Shown here: piece after piece, positions 37,361-51,180 of the stretch | How positions within the stretch are numbered: position 1 is the stretch's first letter | Layout: every line of letters begins with the position of its first letter | Origin: Diphasiastrum complanatum | Lineage: Eukaryota > Streptophyta > Lycopodiopsida > Lycopodiales > Lycopodiaceae | Assembly (NCBI GenBank): GCA_029204225.1 | Contig: CM055102.1 | Location: 12,859,484 to 12,923,483 of the forward strand | Direction of reading: 5' to 3' | DNA length: 64,000 nucleotides | Notes under the pieces: model-generated | The model's input: only the letters and a program-made list of their open reading frames with translations | Database searches by the model: none | Told to the model about the DNA's origin: nothing | Made by a program: the position numbers and the translations under genes

Positions 37361-39167
37361 GCAAAAAAAAACAGATAGTTAACAGAATATCACCATAGCT
37401 GAAACTAAATCCAATAGCAAGGTATAACAGTTGCATAATCTTCTCTTTTGTTTGATCGGTACTTGCTACACCATTAGATGAGAGTGGGGCCTCTGCATAT
37501 ATTTTCAGTCATGGGCTAAGAATACACCCTTTTATTTATAGGCTATCCATTAGTATGAAAAAAAGGCTATTAATAGACTACTTATTTTTAGATAAATAAT
37601 TTTGCATGCAAAATGGACAACTTATTTATAAAATGTCTTGCGCAATGGACAAGTTATATATAGGATATCCATTATGACTAACAAGCATTTTTTCTATTCT
37701 AGCATACTATGCCAAAGCTACAATTAAGAAATGATATGCATATTGTGACATTAGCACACAATCATAAAAGTAACTCATTCTAGGTATTCATTACAAATGA
37801 TATCCATACCTAGTGACATTGAATAGTAGCATGAGCACAAGCTTATCAACATAACTCATAAAGGGTGGCTACTAAAAGGATTATCATGGTGTTTGCAGAA
37901 TATCTTGACTCTTAGTAAACACCTTCTAAGCCACCCCATGGAGGGTAGAACACCTTCAATTTAGGTCTTTACATCAGGTAAACTCTAATGACTAGAGCTT
38001 TACATCCCTTTAGATATGTATTTGGGCAATATCCTTGAGAACATAAAATCTTTTAAATTTGACAATGTTATTGGTTTAATGATGTGTACACATAGCATGA
38101 AGTTCTTTGCCCAACATCTTTAGGAAATCTGAGCACGCATGCCATAAAGCGAAGCCTGTGTAGATAGGGTCAACTCTTGATGGTAAGAATTATATTGCCA
38201 CATAAGGTTCTCATCATGATCAACTTTTATTTTTGTGTCCTTATTGGAATAAAAATAATCATTTCCTATAGTCTCGAAGTATATATTATTATCATGTGAT
38301 AACAACATTAGTTTTAACCTTATTAGTTATACATTCTTAATATCAATAGATGAGTTATAAGAGGAGAGTTTCTATTTAAAAACATGAATAGTCTCAAAAT
38401 AGTGGTTTTTGTGTTAGTCCTAAATTGTATGGATAGATGTCGATTGACTCCCCACTAAAGAGGTATATGACTTTGCATTTAGAAAATCCTTTGATCCAGT
38501 AGTCGATAAATTGAAAAGGGAGGGTCATCCTCCATAGTCAATTCTTTTGAAACATATAAACTTGTTGTTCACTATAAATATAGTGAATGTACTCAACTTA
38601 AATCCTAACCGTTAATTCTTGTATTGTTTTGATATGTTCATGCAGAATGGGCATCGAGATGGGTTTTGATATTTTGAGAGTAAATTTTTTGCAAATTTTG
38701 TGAGTTTCTTCTATCCATGCTCCAACAAAATAGTAGCACATGGTGTGCTACTCTGTTTATCCGTCAAAAACTGTAATAGATGTCAAAATTGACACTAGTA
38801 TTGCATGTCGCTTTTTGACGTCCAAGGCACCAAAAACATGTTGAACTAACTCGTGCATATGGACTTCCACGTTAGGTTTTGGTAGTCGAATGCGATGTAC
38901 AGTTGGATGCTGGATTGTGACGTCCACATGGACGTTGAATAGCAATGTCCACATGGGCCTCAGAATGTGATGTTCATGTGGACAACCTTGATCAGTGTCC
39001 TACTGATGGCTCCTACGGAGCTAGTTGGCGTAGGCATCATTTTGCGACACGTTTTATAGTTGTCAAAATTCGACGACCCTGTTGTGACATGTTTTGTGGC
39101 ACCTTTGTAGATTCAAAAAACCTAAATGTGTGATTTCACATTGGAAATCATGGCAAGTGTTGTAGTG
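37361..39167. repeat. element flank with candidate N-terminal exon and CACTA-like end, copy 4
   Basis: Contains the shortened minus-strand frame 38120-38308 (IGNDYFYSNKDTKIKVDHDE), a deletion joining it to downstream flank at about 38270, the hairpin at 38732-38752, and the CACTA-like terminus whose outer base is 39167 (minus strand, TGTTGTAGTG). No intact gene. Confidence 0.5.
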
Positions 39168-40404
39168 AACCCTTGTCTACCTATAAGTAATAAGTAGGTG
39201 TATTCTACTCTCATGCATAATGTCCTCACTAGCAATTTTTTGCATGGACTCCAATTCAAGTTATAGTTAAACTATGAATTATCTTGAGTTTTTCTAAAGT
39301 TAACAACTAATATATTTTTAATTTGTCGTCGTAATCTTACCATATGTTGTAAGTTGATGTATCATCTGTGGTCATGATTCCAAGATAGTACCTAGAAGCA
39401 TTAGTCAATGTAACCAATTCCCTAGTTTGTGCGTGTGTGTGTGTGTGTGTGTGTGCGCGCACGCGCGCATGTGCTTGAGGTGATCGTAAACCTTAGCTAC
39501 TTAGTAATAGTTAGGTGCAATCTACTCTCATGCATCATGTCCATTGATTTTTAATTTTTCATGGACTAGCTAAAGCTATAATTGAACAATTAACTATGCA
39601 AAGTTATCTTGAGTTTCATTCAAGCAATTGCCTGTTACCAACTAGACTCGTCTAATGCAAGGTTAGTTGTAGGCTAATCCTACTCAAGAAGGGAGGTTGT
39701 AGTTGAACGAGATTTTGGTACACCCTTAAGGTTAAAGAGCTACATAATATGCAATGTTTAGATTGTTTGGCCTAGCTCGATATAGGTCTAACTGAGGGAC
39801 CAATTAGGTACAAGCATTAATTGGGCATAGAAGACTTGAAAATGAATTGTGCAAGGATGTTATACATGGTAAATGGAGTATATAGCCTTTTGCTTTTACT
39901 TTAACAAAGTTAGAAAAGGTGCTATTTACAGTGGCACAAGCACACCATAGATCCAGCCATTGCATTGATGAAAGATGAAAAAGAATTGTTCTAGCTTAGT
40001 AAGAAGTTTTGTTGGAGTTGATAATTTTGAGAGCATCATAAACATTCATTGAGCACATTTTCTTCTTCGTCTAAGCTAGCTTGCATGGAAGACCCCTACA
40101 TCATTTGCTCTTTCTAATTTTGCTTCGTCTAGCTCAGGGGACAAAGTTGGATACAACAAGTCACTATGATATTCATAGATGGGTGGTGAGCAACTCTCCA
40201 ATGTTTTGTTTGAAAATTCCATGTTCAAGGTCTTTGAGATAGTAGTCCTAGTGATGTCAACTCTCTTATTGAATGCCCTATCATAAAAATTTCCTAAGAT
40301 TTGTCTTCCAATAAGTGGTGAGGTGGAGGGTACTTTCTTTGTTCTACTTATAATTTATGCTCTAGAGTTTGACTCCAATTTGCTAGGTAGTTGCTTCACC
40401 AGAC

Positions 40405-40765
40405 CATAGTTGCATCGTATAATACAAGCATATAATATGGTGCCATAAAATACGTATATTATACTTTTTTTGGCTAAAAAATACGTATAGCTAATAGATA
40501 GCCGTACCTGTACCTTTTGACAATTGACAAGTTTTTATCAAATAATTCATATGTGATCCACGGTTTTCTTTAGAATTTTGTTCTTATGTTTATGTTTGAA
40601 GGGATGAATACTAAGATAAAATAATCTCATTTTTGTTCTTGAGTTAAACTATTGAAAATGATAATATAGTGATCAAAAATGTATAATATGTTGTATTGTA
40701 CATATTTATATACTACGTTTGTTATATGGTATATTATTATAAAATACGTATTATATGCAACTATG
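40405..40765. mobile_element. MITE (CATAGTTGCAT ends), tandem unit 1
   Basis: A 361-bp element with the same inverted ends as 25457-25792 and flanking CACCA(a/g). Carried along in the tandem units. Confidence 0.65.
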
Positions 40766-41373
40766 CACCAAGCTTCAATGGTTTTTTTTTATAGTCATGG
40801 AGCATATTGATTATGTAACTTCATTGTTACTTGTGCTGACATTTTTTATGCACAAATATATGGTGTACATTGAGTAATAAGTGATCGAGTTTAATAGTCA
40901 TAGAACACATGACTCCAAGATGTCAACAAGTTAAGCTATGTATGAGTGACAAGACACAATTACCCAACGTGTTGAACATGTGTGAGAGTGACAAAACATT
41001 TTCTCTTACCCAGCTCAATTGGCACCCATGTAAGTTTACACTTCACATTTTACCCTTCACAGGAAAGAATATTATATAAGCCTTTACATTTATGACAAAT
41101 GGTGCTTGCATGTGAGTTTGCAGACAACCTAGAGAATGCATCAATGCTCCAGGCTTCTTCCCATAACTCTGGAGAAGCAAAGACTGTTTGGAGCTCGCAG
41201 ACTAACTTTACAGGTACATCATAATCCTGTTCTCATTATTTAAGAGTATCCTATCAAATATCAACTATTCACAATTTCAGGCTCACCATTTATTTAAGTC
41301 TTATGCTTCCCAACAGAAGACTCAGCAGCCCGTCTTGTTCACATCACTTCTTTGAGGTGAACGATTTTTTGCT

Positions 41374-41690
41374 TTAGGAAAGAGTTTTGCTCCTCCAAAA
41401 AATTCTTTGACCAGGAGAGAGAATGGCTTGTTGATCGTACCTCAGTTTTCTTTCACAAAATCTAGGCCACAAATGGTCAAAATGGGTTCTCCATTCGTCC
41501 TGATTGACGTACTGTGGAAGATATTGTTTGTACTTGATGGATTTTGTTCTACAGAAATATAATATCTTGCTATTTTGATCCATTAACGTTTCTGCTGTTG
41601 GAGCTGAGCGTGGTGATGCATATCCGAGTAGTCCTACCGCGTAGAAGATGTCTTCGCTAGGTGTCACCGCAGACATCCGGGAATCCTATC
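41374..41690 (-). pseudogene. stranded CKX exon 5, tandem unit 1
   Basis: Exon 5 of CKX from the acceptor (CTATATAG-type) to the stop, 104 codons, with YLPQY in place of YLPHY and LSPGQ near the end. No other exons remain in the unit, so it cannot form a CKX. Confidence 0.9.
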
Positions 41691-42971
41691 TATATAACAG
41701 TGCAAAGGAAGGGCTGCAATCAATAATTGTCATCAACGAGTATGATAATGTTTGGATAAGTAATAGGTAGGTGTATTCTACTCTCATGCATAATGTCCTC
41801 ACTAGCAATTTTTTGCATGGACTCCAATTCAAGTTATAGTTAAACTATGAATTATCTTGAGTTTTTCTAAAGTTAACAACTAATATATTTTTAATTTGTC
41901 GTCATAATCTTCCCATATGTTGTAAGTTGATGTATCATCTATGGTCATGATCCCAAGATAGTACCTAGGAGCATTAGTCAATGTAACCAATTCCCTAGTT
42001 TGTGCGTGTGTGTGTGTGTGTGTGTGCGCACCCGAATGTGCTTGAGGTGATCATAAACCTTAGCTACTTAGTGATAGTTTGGTGCAATCTACTCTCATGC
42101 ATCATGTCCATTGATTTTTAATTTTTCATGGACTAGCTAAAGCTATAATTGAACAATTAACTATGCAAAGTTATCTTGAGTTTCATTCAAGCAATTGCCT
42201 ATTACCAACTAGACTCGTCTAATGCAAGGTTAGTTGTAGGCTAATCCTACTCAAGAAGGGAGGTTGTAGTTGAACGAGATTTTGGTACACCCTTAAGGTT
42301 AAAGAGCTACATAATATGCAATGTTTGGATTGTTTGGCCTAGCTCGATATAGGTTTAACTGAGGGACCAATTAGGTACAAGCATTAATTGGGCATAGAAG
42401 ACTTGAAAATGAATTGTGCAAGGATGTTATACATGGTAAATGGAGTATATAGCCTTTTGCTTTTACTTTAACAAAGTTAGAAAAGGTGCTATTTACAGTG
42501 GCACAAGCACACCATAGATCCAGCCATTGCATTGATGAAAGATGAAAAAGAATTGTTCTAGCTTAGTAAGAAGTTTTGTTGGAGTTGATAATTTTGAGAG
42601 CATCATAAACATTCATTGAGCACATTTTCTTCTTCGTCTAAGCTAGCTTGCATGGAAGACCCCTACATCATTTGCTCTTTCTAATTTTGCTTCGTCTAGC
42701 TCAGGGGACAAAGTGGGGTACAACAAGTCACTATGATATTCATAGATGGGTGGTGAGCAACTCTCCAATGTTTTGTTTGAAAATTCCATGTTCAAGGTCT
42801 TTGAGATAGTAGTCCTAGTGATGTCAACTCTCTTATTGAATGCCCTATCATAAAAATTTCCTAAGATTTGTCTTCCAATAAGTGGTGAGGTGGAGGGTAC
42901 TTTCTTTGTTCTACTTATAATTTACGCTCTAGAGTTTGACTCCAATTTGCTAGGTAGTTGCTTCACCAGAC

Positions 42972-43332
42972 CATAGTTGCATCGTATAATACAAGCATAT
43001 AATACGGTGCCATAAAATACGTATATTATACTTTTTTTGGCTAAAAAATACGTATAGCTAATAGATAGCCGTACCTGTACCTTTTGACAATTGACAAGTT
43101 TTTATCAAATAATTCATATGTGATCCACGGTTTTCTTTAGAATTTTGTTCTTATGTTTATGTTTGAAGGGATGAATACTAAGATAAAATAATCTCATTTT
43201 TGTTCTTGAGTTAAACTATTGAAAATGATAATATAGTGATCAAAAATGTATAATATGTTGTATTGTACATATTTATATACTACGTTTGTTATATGGTATA
43301 TTATTATAAAATACGTATTATATGCAACTATG
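42972..43332. mobile_element. MITE (CATAGTTGCAT ends), tandem unit 2
   Basis: Exact-spacing copy of the unit 1 element, 2567 bp further on. Confidence 0.65.
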
Positions 43333-43940
43333 CACCAAGCTTCATTGGTTTTTTTTTATAGTCATGGAGCATATTGATTATGTAACTTCATTGTTACTTG
43401 TGCTGACATTTTTTATGCACAAATATATGGTGTACATTGAGTAATAAGTGATCGAGTTTAATCGTCATAGAACACATGACTCCAAGATGTCAACAAGTTA
43501 AGCTATGTATGAGTGACAAGACACAATTACCCAACGTGTTGAACACGTGTGAGAGTGACAAAACATTTTCTCTTACCCAGCTCAATTGGCACCCATGTAA
43601 GTTTACACTTCACATTTTACCCTTCACAGGAAAGAATATTATATAAGCCTTTACATTTATGACAAATGGTGCTTGCATGTGAGTTTGCAGACAACCTAGA
43701 GAATGCATCAATGCTCCAGGCTTCTTCCCAGAACTCTGGAGAAGCAAAGACTGTTTGGAGCTCGCAGACTAACTTTACAGGTACATCATAATCCTGTTCT
43801 CATTATTTAAGAGTATCCTATCAAATATCAACTATTCACAATTTCAGGCTCACCATTTATTTAAGTCTTATGCTTCCCAACAGAAGACTCAGCAGCCCGT
43901 CTTGTTCACATCACTTCTTTGAGGTGAACGATTTTTTGCT

Positions 43941-44257
43941 TTAGGAAAGAGTTTTGCTCCTCCAAAAAATTCTTTGACCAGGAGAGGGAATGGCTTGTTG
44001 ATCGTACCTCAGTTTTCTTTCACAAAATCTAGGCCACAAATGGTCAAAATGGGTTCTCCATTCGTCCTGATTGACGTACTGTGGAAGATATTGTTTGTAC
44101 TTGATGGATTTTGTTCTACAGAAATATAATATCTTGCTATTTTGATCCATTAACGTTTCTGCTGTTGGAGCTGAGCGTGGTGATGCATATCCGAGTAGTC
44201 CTACCGCGTAGAAGATGTCTTCGCTAGGTGTCACCGCAGACATCCGGGAATCCCATC
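43941..44257 (-). pseudogene. stranded CKX exon 5, tandem unit 2
   Basis: Same as the unit 1 fragment except for a few changes (IPSPGQ for ILSPGQ). The frame runs open upstream through intron 4 remnant into flank (to 44399), giving a 152-codon frame whose first third is not CKX. Confidence 0.9.
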
Positions 44258-45538
44258 TATATAACAGTGCAAAGGAAGGGTTGCAATCAATAATTGTCAT
44301 CAACGAGTATGATAATGTTTGGATAAGTAATAGGTAGGTGTATTCTACTCTCATGCATAATGTCCTCACTAGCAATTTTTTGCATGGACTCCAATTCAAG
44401 TTATAGTTAAACTATGAATTATCTTGAGTTTTTCTAAAGTTAACAACTAATATATTTTTAATTTGTCGTCATAATCTTCCCATATGTTGTAAGTTGATGT
44501 ATCATCTATGGTCATGATCCCAAGATAGTACCTAGGAGCATTAGTCAATGGAACCAATTCCCTAGTTTGTGCGTGTGTGTGTGTGTGTGTGTGCGCACCC
44601 GAATGTGCTTGAGGTGATCATAAACCTTAGCTACTTAGTGATAGTTTGGTGCAATCTACTCTCATGCATCATGTCCATTGATTTTTAATTTTTCATGGAC
44701 TAGCTAAAGCTATAATTGAACAATTAACTATGCAAAGTTATCTTGAGTTTCATTCAAGCAATTGCCTATTACCAACTAGACTCGTCTAATGCAAGGTTAG
44801 TTGTAGGCTAATCCTACTCAAGAAGGGAGGTTGTAGTTGAACGAGATTTTGGTACACCCTTAAGGTTAAAGAGCTACATAATATGCAATGTTTGGATTGT
44901 TTGGCCTAGCTCGATATAGGTTTAACTGAGGGACCAATTAGGTACAAGCATTAATTGGGCATAGAAGACTTGAAAATGAATTGTGCAAGGATGTTATACA
45001 TGGTAAATGGAGTATATAGCCTTTTGCTTTTACTTTAACAAAGTTAGAAAAGGTGCTATTTACAGTGGCACAAGCACACCATAGATCCAGCCATTGCATT
45101 GATGAAAGATGAAAAAGAATTGTTCTAGCTTAGTAAGAAGTTTTGTTGGAGTTGATAATTTTGAGAGCATCATAAACATTCATTGAGCACATTTTCTTCT
45201 TCGTCTAAGCTAGCTTGCATGGAAGACCCCTACATCATTTGCTCTTTCTAATTTTGCTTCGTCTAGCTCAGGGGACAAAGTTGGATACAACAAGTCACTA
45301 TGATATTCATAGATGGGTGGTGAGCAACTCTCCAATGTTTTGTTTGAAAATTCCATGTTCAAGGTCTTTGAGATAGTAGTCCTAGTGATGTCAACTCTCT
45401 TATTGAATGCCCTATCATAAAAATTTCCTAAGATTTGTCTTCCAATAAGTGGTGAGGTGGAGGGTACTTTCTTTGTTCTACTTATAATTTATGCTCTAGA
45501 GTTTGACTCCAATTTGCTAGGTAGTTGCTTCACCAGAC

Positions 45539-45899
45539 CATAGTTGCATCGTATAATACAAGCATATAATACGGTGCCATAAAATACGTATATTATACTT
45601 TTTTTGGCTAAAAAATACGTATAGCTAATAGATAGCCGTACCTGTACCTTTTGACAATTGACAAGTTTTTATCAAATAATTCATATGTGATCCACGGTTT
45701 TCTTTAGAATTTTGTTCTTATGTTTATGTTTGAAGGGATGAATACTAAGATAAAATAATCTCATTTTTGTTCTTGAGTTAAACTATTGAAAATGATAATA
45801 TAGTGATCAAAAATGTATAATATGTTGTATTGTACATATTTATATACTACGTTTGTTATATGGTATATTATTATAAAATACGTATTATATGCAACTATG
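45539..45899. mobile_element. MITE (CATAGTTGCAT ends), tandem unit 3
   Basis: Exact-spacing copy of the unit 2 element, 2567 bp further on. Confidence 0.65.
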
Positions 45900-46507
45900 C
45901 ACCAAGCTTCAATGGTTTTTTTTTATAGTCATGGAGCATATTGATTATGTAACTTCATTGTTACTTGTGCTGACATTTTTTATGCACAAATATATGGTGT
46001 ACATTGAGTAATAAGTGATCGAGTTTAATCGTCATAGAACACATGACTCCAAGATGTCAACAAGTTAAGCTATGTATGAGTGACAAGACACAATTACCCA
46101 ACGTGTTGAACACGTGTGAGAGTGACAAAACATTTTCTCTTACCCAGCTCAATTGGCACCCATGTAAGTTTACACTTCACATTTTACCCTTCACAGGAAA
46201 GAATATTATATAAGCCTTTACATTTATGACAAATGGTGCTTGCATGTGAGTTTGCAGACAACCTAGAGAATGCATCAATGCTCCAGGCTTCTTCCCAGAA
46301 CTCTGGAGAAGCAAAGACTGTTTGGAGCTCGCAGACTAACTTTACAGGTACATCATAATCCTGTTCTCATTATTTAAGAGTATCCTATCAAATATCAACT
46401 ATTCACAATTTCAGGCTCACCATTTATTTAAGTCTTATGCTTCCCAACAGAAGACTCAGCAGCCCGTCTTGTTCACATCACTTCTTTGAGGTGAACGATT
46501 TTTTGCT

Positions 46508-46824
46508 TTAGGAAAGAGTTTTGCTCCTCCAAAAAATTCTTTGACCAGGAGAGAGAATGGCTTGTTGATCGTACCTCAGTTTTCTTTCACAAAATCTAGG
46601 CCACAAATGGTCAAAATGGGTTCTCCATTCGTCCTGATTGACGTACTGTGGAAGATATTGTTTGTACTTGATGGATTTTGTTCTACAGAAATATAATATC
46701 TTGCTATTTTGATCCATTAACGTTTCTGCTGTTGGAGCTGAGCGTGGTGATGCATATCCGAGTAGTCCTACCGCGTAGAAGATGTCTTCGCTAGGTGTCA
46801 CCGCAGACATCCGGGAATCCCATC
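46508..46824 (-). pseudogene. stranded CKX exon 5, tandem unit 3
   Basis: Same as the unit 1 exon fragment, with the same upstream open frame as unit 2 (to 46966). The splice acceptor is kept but there is no upstream CKX exon. Confidence 0.9.
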
Positions 46825-46891
46825 TATATAACAGTGCAAAGGAAGGGCTGCAATCAATAATTGTCATCAACGAGTATGATAATGTTTGGAT

Positions 46892-48056
46892 AAGTAATAG
46901 GTAGGTGTATTCTACTCTCATGCATAATGTCCTCACTAGCAATTTTTTGCATGGACTCCAATTCAAGTTATAGTTAAACTATGAATTATCTTGAGTTTTT
47001 CTAAAGTTAACAACTAATATATTTTTAATTTGTCGTCATAATCTTCCCATATGTTGTAAGTTGATGTATCATCTATGGTCATGATCCCAAGATAGTACCT
47101 AGGAGCATTAGTCAATGTAACCAATTCCCTAGTTTGTGCGTGTGTGTGTGTGTGTGTGTGCGCACCCGAATGTGCTTGAGGTGATCATAAACCTTAGCTA
47201 CTTAGTGATAGTTTGGTGCAATCTACTCTCATGCATCATGTCCATTGATTTTTAATTTTTCATGGACTAGCTAAAGCTATAATTGAACAATTAACTATGC
47301 AAAGTTATCTTGAGTTTCATTCAAGCAATTGCCTATTACCAACTAGACTCGTCTAATGCAAGGTTAGTTGTAGGCTAATCCTACTCAACAAGGGAGGTTG
47401 TAGTTGAAAGAGATTACGGTACACCCTTAAGGTTAAAGAGCTACATAATATGCAATGTTTAGATTATTTGGCCTAGCTCAATATAGGTTTAATTGAGGGA
47501 CCAATTAGGTACAAGCATTAGTTGGGCATAGAAGACTTGAAAATGATTTGTGCAAGGACATTATACATGGTAAATGGAGTATATAACCTTTTGCTTTTAC
47601 TTTAACAAAGTTAGGAAGGTGCTATTTATAGTGGCACAAGCACACCATAGATCCAGCCATTGCATTGATGAAAGATGAAAAAGAATTGTTCTAGCTTAGT
47701 AAGAAGTTTTGTTGGAGTTGATAATTTTGAGAGCATCATAAACATTCATTGAGCACATTTTCTTCTTCCTCTAAGCTAGCTTGCATGGAAGACCCCTACA
47801 TCGTTTGCTCTTTCTGATTTTGCTTCGTCTAGCTCAGGGGAGAAAGTTGGATACAACAAGTCACTATGATATTCATAGATGGGTGGTTAGCAACTCTCCA
47901 ATGTTTTGTTTGAAAATTCCATGTTCAAGGTCTTTGAGATAGTAGCCCTAGTGATGTCAACTCTTTTATTGAATGCCCTATCATAAAAATTTCCTAAGAT
48001 TTGTCTTCCAATAAGTGGTGAGGTGGAGGGTACTTTCTTTGTTCTACTTATAAGTT
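46892..48056. repeat. partial fourth tandem unit
   Basis: Begins like units 2 and 3, then from about 47390 carries variants typical of the copy 2 flank (CAACAAGGGAGG, GAAAATGATTTGTGCAAGGAC). It ends at CTTATAAGTTA, where the inverted arm starts. No MITE or exon 5 in this piece. Confidence 0.8.
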
Positions 48057-49130
48057 AATTCTTACCATCAAGAGTTGACCCTATCTACACAGGCTTCGCT
48101 TTATGGCATGCATGCTCAGATTTCCTAAAGATGTTGGGCAAAGAACTTCATGCTATGTGTACACATCATTAAACCAATAACATTGTCAAATTTAAAAGAT
48201 TTTATGTTCTCAAGGATATTGCCCAAATACATATCTAAAGGGATGTAAAGCTCTAGTCATTAGAGTTTACCTGATGTAAAGACCTAAATTGAAGGTGTTC
48301 TACCCTCCATGGGGTGGCTTAGAAGGTGTTTACTAAGAGTCAAGATATTCTGCAAACACCATGATAATCCTTTTAGTAGCCACCCTTTATGAGTTATTTT
48401 GATAAGCTTGTGCTCATGCTACTATTCAATGTCACTAGGTATGGATATCATTTGTAATGAATACCTAGAATGAGTTACTTTTATGATTGTGTGCTAATGT
48501 CACAATATGCATATCATTTCTTAATTGTAGCTTTGGCATAATATGCTAGAATAGAAAAAATGCTTGTTAGGCATAATGGATATCCTATATATAACTTGTC
48601 CATTGCGCAAGACATTTTATAAATAAGTTGTCCATTTTGCATGCAAAATTATTTATCTAAAAATAAGTAATCTATTAATAGCCTTTTTTTCATACTAATG
48701 GATAGCCTATAAATAAAAGGGTGTATTCTTAGCCCATGACTGAAAATATATGCAGAGGCCCCACTCTCATCTAATGGTGTAGCAAGTACCGATCAAACAA
48801 AAGAGAAGATTATGCAACTGTTATACCTTGCTATTGGATTTAGTTTCAGCTATGGTGATATTCTGTTAACTATCTGTTTTTTTTTGCAGATCTGCATTAG
48901 TAGATCCTCCTAGGAATGTCATTGGCCACAATATTGACTTGCAAATCCACTGAGCGTATCATGATGAACAATAGGATTTCAAATGTAAAGTGTAAAATAG
49001 CAGAGTCTTTGATGGTGGACATTCAAAACATTTTAGATAAGCCTTTTAGTTCAGGGTGCTTGTGATTTTGCGGGTATTAGCAGGGAAGCATATGCAACAA
49101 TATTTAAACTAATTAGAGAAGCTTTTAAAA
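48057..49130 (+). pseudogene. inverted element flank and 5' exon of transposase-like gene (truncated)
   Basis: Reverse complement of about 37120-38195. The 5' exon block after TTTTTTTTGCAG (about 48889) runs to GAAGCTTTTAA near 49130. It then jumps straight into the sequence before the coiled-coil ORF. Everything from the second block to the last exon, about 2 kb, is deleted relative to the left arm. Confidence 0.65.
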
Positions 49131-49158
49131 TGATAAAGCTTTAATTGCCATTATCAAA

Positions 49159-50272
49159 ATGGAGAACCACGTAAGACTTATTCAAGAGAAGGTTGACAAG
49201 ATGAATTTTAAACGAGCTGCTAATAAACAAGAAAAAGCCATCCAAGAGTCCCCAAGGCAATTGGAGGAAACAACGAAGGACCTACAAAAATTTTTGGACA
49301 AAGTGAACCAACTATGGAGCACTGCGTGGAAGGCCCAAGCGGAAAATTTTGAACGACAGCCAAAGGACAAAGATGGAGATGATGACGTTGTAGGACACGA
49401 CGAATCAATGTACCAGTTGGATGGTAGTTTGGGATCGGATGGGAAGGAGACCAAAGCCGCTTTTGAAAGTGATCTCTCAACCCCCCAATCTAGCTATAGA
49501 ACTTCTCATTTTTCAATATTGGAATTCTCTCAAACCTTCATGCCCATGCACCATGTTCCCCAGCCATCACTCCCCCATCCCTACCTGAGTCAACCCTTGA
49601 GACCACACGAAGGACCTCCTGAGATGTACAAAGCCCGACGAGACGAGTTTATTAAAAAAATTAGCTCTCCCGATGCCATGTATAACCTCGTCAAGATCCT
49701 ATCCTTGGACAACCCACCAAATTCATGCCATCCTCACCCGATCACAACCCACTTGACCTACCCAAAACCAATGTTGACACCGAAGAGTTTGATGACCCCC
49801 AAGTTATGATACCAACTTCTAGAAGCTTACGCTGCGACCTACAGGTTTCAATGCAAGTGAAGTTGAGCCCTCAACTAGTGAAAGGAATAGAAAGGAAGAC
49901 AAATGTACCAAGGCCCTTGATGAATATTTGGCAAGACTCCCACTAAAGCTAAAGACGACCTAGCAGATCGAGCCAAAATCCAAGATGGCCGATACTATAG
50001 AGTCCGAGAAATTCGGAAGGAAATACCCTCGAAGCATGAGGGGCAAAAAATATGACCTGGACCAAAGCAAGTATTCCTCAAGGTTAGACATTATTGTAGC
50101 CCAACAGCCGCAGCCAGAATGGAAAAACAAAATCCTAAAGGACAATAGGAGGCTACAAGAATACCTGTGGGACCATCCTGGAAAAGAGTCAATCCATTCT
50201 ACATGCCCATCAAAAGAAGAGATCCATGGCCAACAGAGCGACCAAGGGACAAAGCGATCAATTGGCCAGTAA
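49159..50272 (+). pseudogene. coiled-coil, retroelement-type ORF, inverted copy (frameshifted)
   Basis: The first frame (49159-49809, 216 codons) carries the coiled coil, the KDKDGDDD acidic patch and the Pro/His-rich middle. A one-base loss after MYNLVK shifts the end. The lost frame resumes at 49725-49946, and the third piece (MADTIESEKFGRKYPR) is 49985-50272. Only the first part could be made as a protein. The NLVK lesion is shared with copy 4 at 33961-35081. Confidence 0.5.
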
Positions 50273-50279
50273 TTCTAGG

Positions 50280-51180
50280 GATTTCGGAAAACTCATCGTA
50301 TAATGAGTTGAGGCTGCAGCTACTAGACTTTGGAGTCTAGTGATGACATATGCATTTGAGAGAGTGCTGATTATTGCCGATCCTTGGCATTTCTTATGAA
50401 TCAAGAATGCTTTTGGGATCGTGGCTTACATCCACATAGGTAGCCCTCTTGCTTATCTTGATTGAATAGAAGATTTTCCATGAGTATTGGCAATTCTTGA
50501 GCTTCTTAATGATAGTGGCTTCTTGTGTGATGTTTTTTACAATCTTGCACTTCCATTCTCCATATGTGGTTGTGGATTTAGATTAGTTTCTTGCTTTCTT
50601 CTAGATGCATTATGGATTAGAGTGGATTAGCTTTCTCGTTTGCAGAATAGTGTAGAATCAAGCATTTAAGTAAACTAAATAGGTTGAAATTGTGGCATAG
50701 ATCTTGCAGATTCCTTTACATTTTAGTTCTTGATGTTCTTGGGTTGTCCGAGAATCAAGACATGAGTGTTTCTTGATACAAGTAGAAGTATGAATCTGAT
50801 AGGTGTTCAATCGAGCTGCATTCTGATCCTAGTTGAGCATAGTTCAAGCATGAAGGAGGTCCGTGTATCCACTGACAATCTAGATAATCTATACTACAAC
50901 GCCAAACCTTCTGCCTGATTGGGTAATGAACCAAGAATAATAAGTCATTGATACCCGTGAAGCCTGGTAATGGGCAGAAATTGAAACGCCAAGTAACAAG
51001 GTGCCAAACTGTAATAGTTAAGTAAGGATTTACTGACTGATAAAGAGAATCAGTGAACACTTTAGGGATGTCATATAGTTTTCTAGTCAAGCATCTTGGT
51101 GTCACTAGTTGAATAGGGCCAATTTTTGCATTAGAGGTCAAATAGTCACAGCCCAATTATTAAAATTCATTTTTTAACAC
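50280..51180 (+). repeat. repeat segment Q, inverted copy
   Basis: Reverse complement of 33024-33960. Minor indels, including loss of about 25 bp around 50838. No supported gene. Confidence 0.55.

Larger units (their letters stand above)
39190..46891. repeat. three tandem copies of a 2567-bp unit
   Basis: Unit 1 is about 39190-41757, unit 2 is 41758-44324 and unit 3 is 44325-46891. Equivalent landmarks (exon 5 end at 41374/43941/46508, MITE ends, GT runs) are exactly 2567 bp apart between units 2 and 3 and between the later parts of 1 and 2. Each unit holds CKX 3' flank, MITE and CKX exon 5 with the end of intron 4. The join GTTTGGAT/AAGTAATAGG links intron 4 to the outer part of the flank. 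Units 2 and 3 differ by only a handful of bases. Confidence 0.95.

Noticed and set aside
43941-44399. 152-codon frame as a separate gene
   Set aside because: Its last 104 codons are CKX exon 5 and the first part is intron and flank read through. It exists only because of the tandem-unit join.
38196-48056. whole inverted structure as a pure assembly artefact
   Set aside because: Arms differ by many substitutions, private indels and gene state, which a read-through palindrome would not show. Haplotype misjoining remains possible and is stated as a test.
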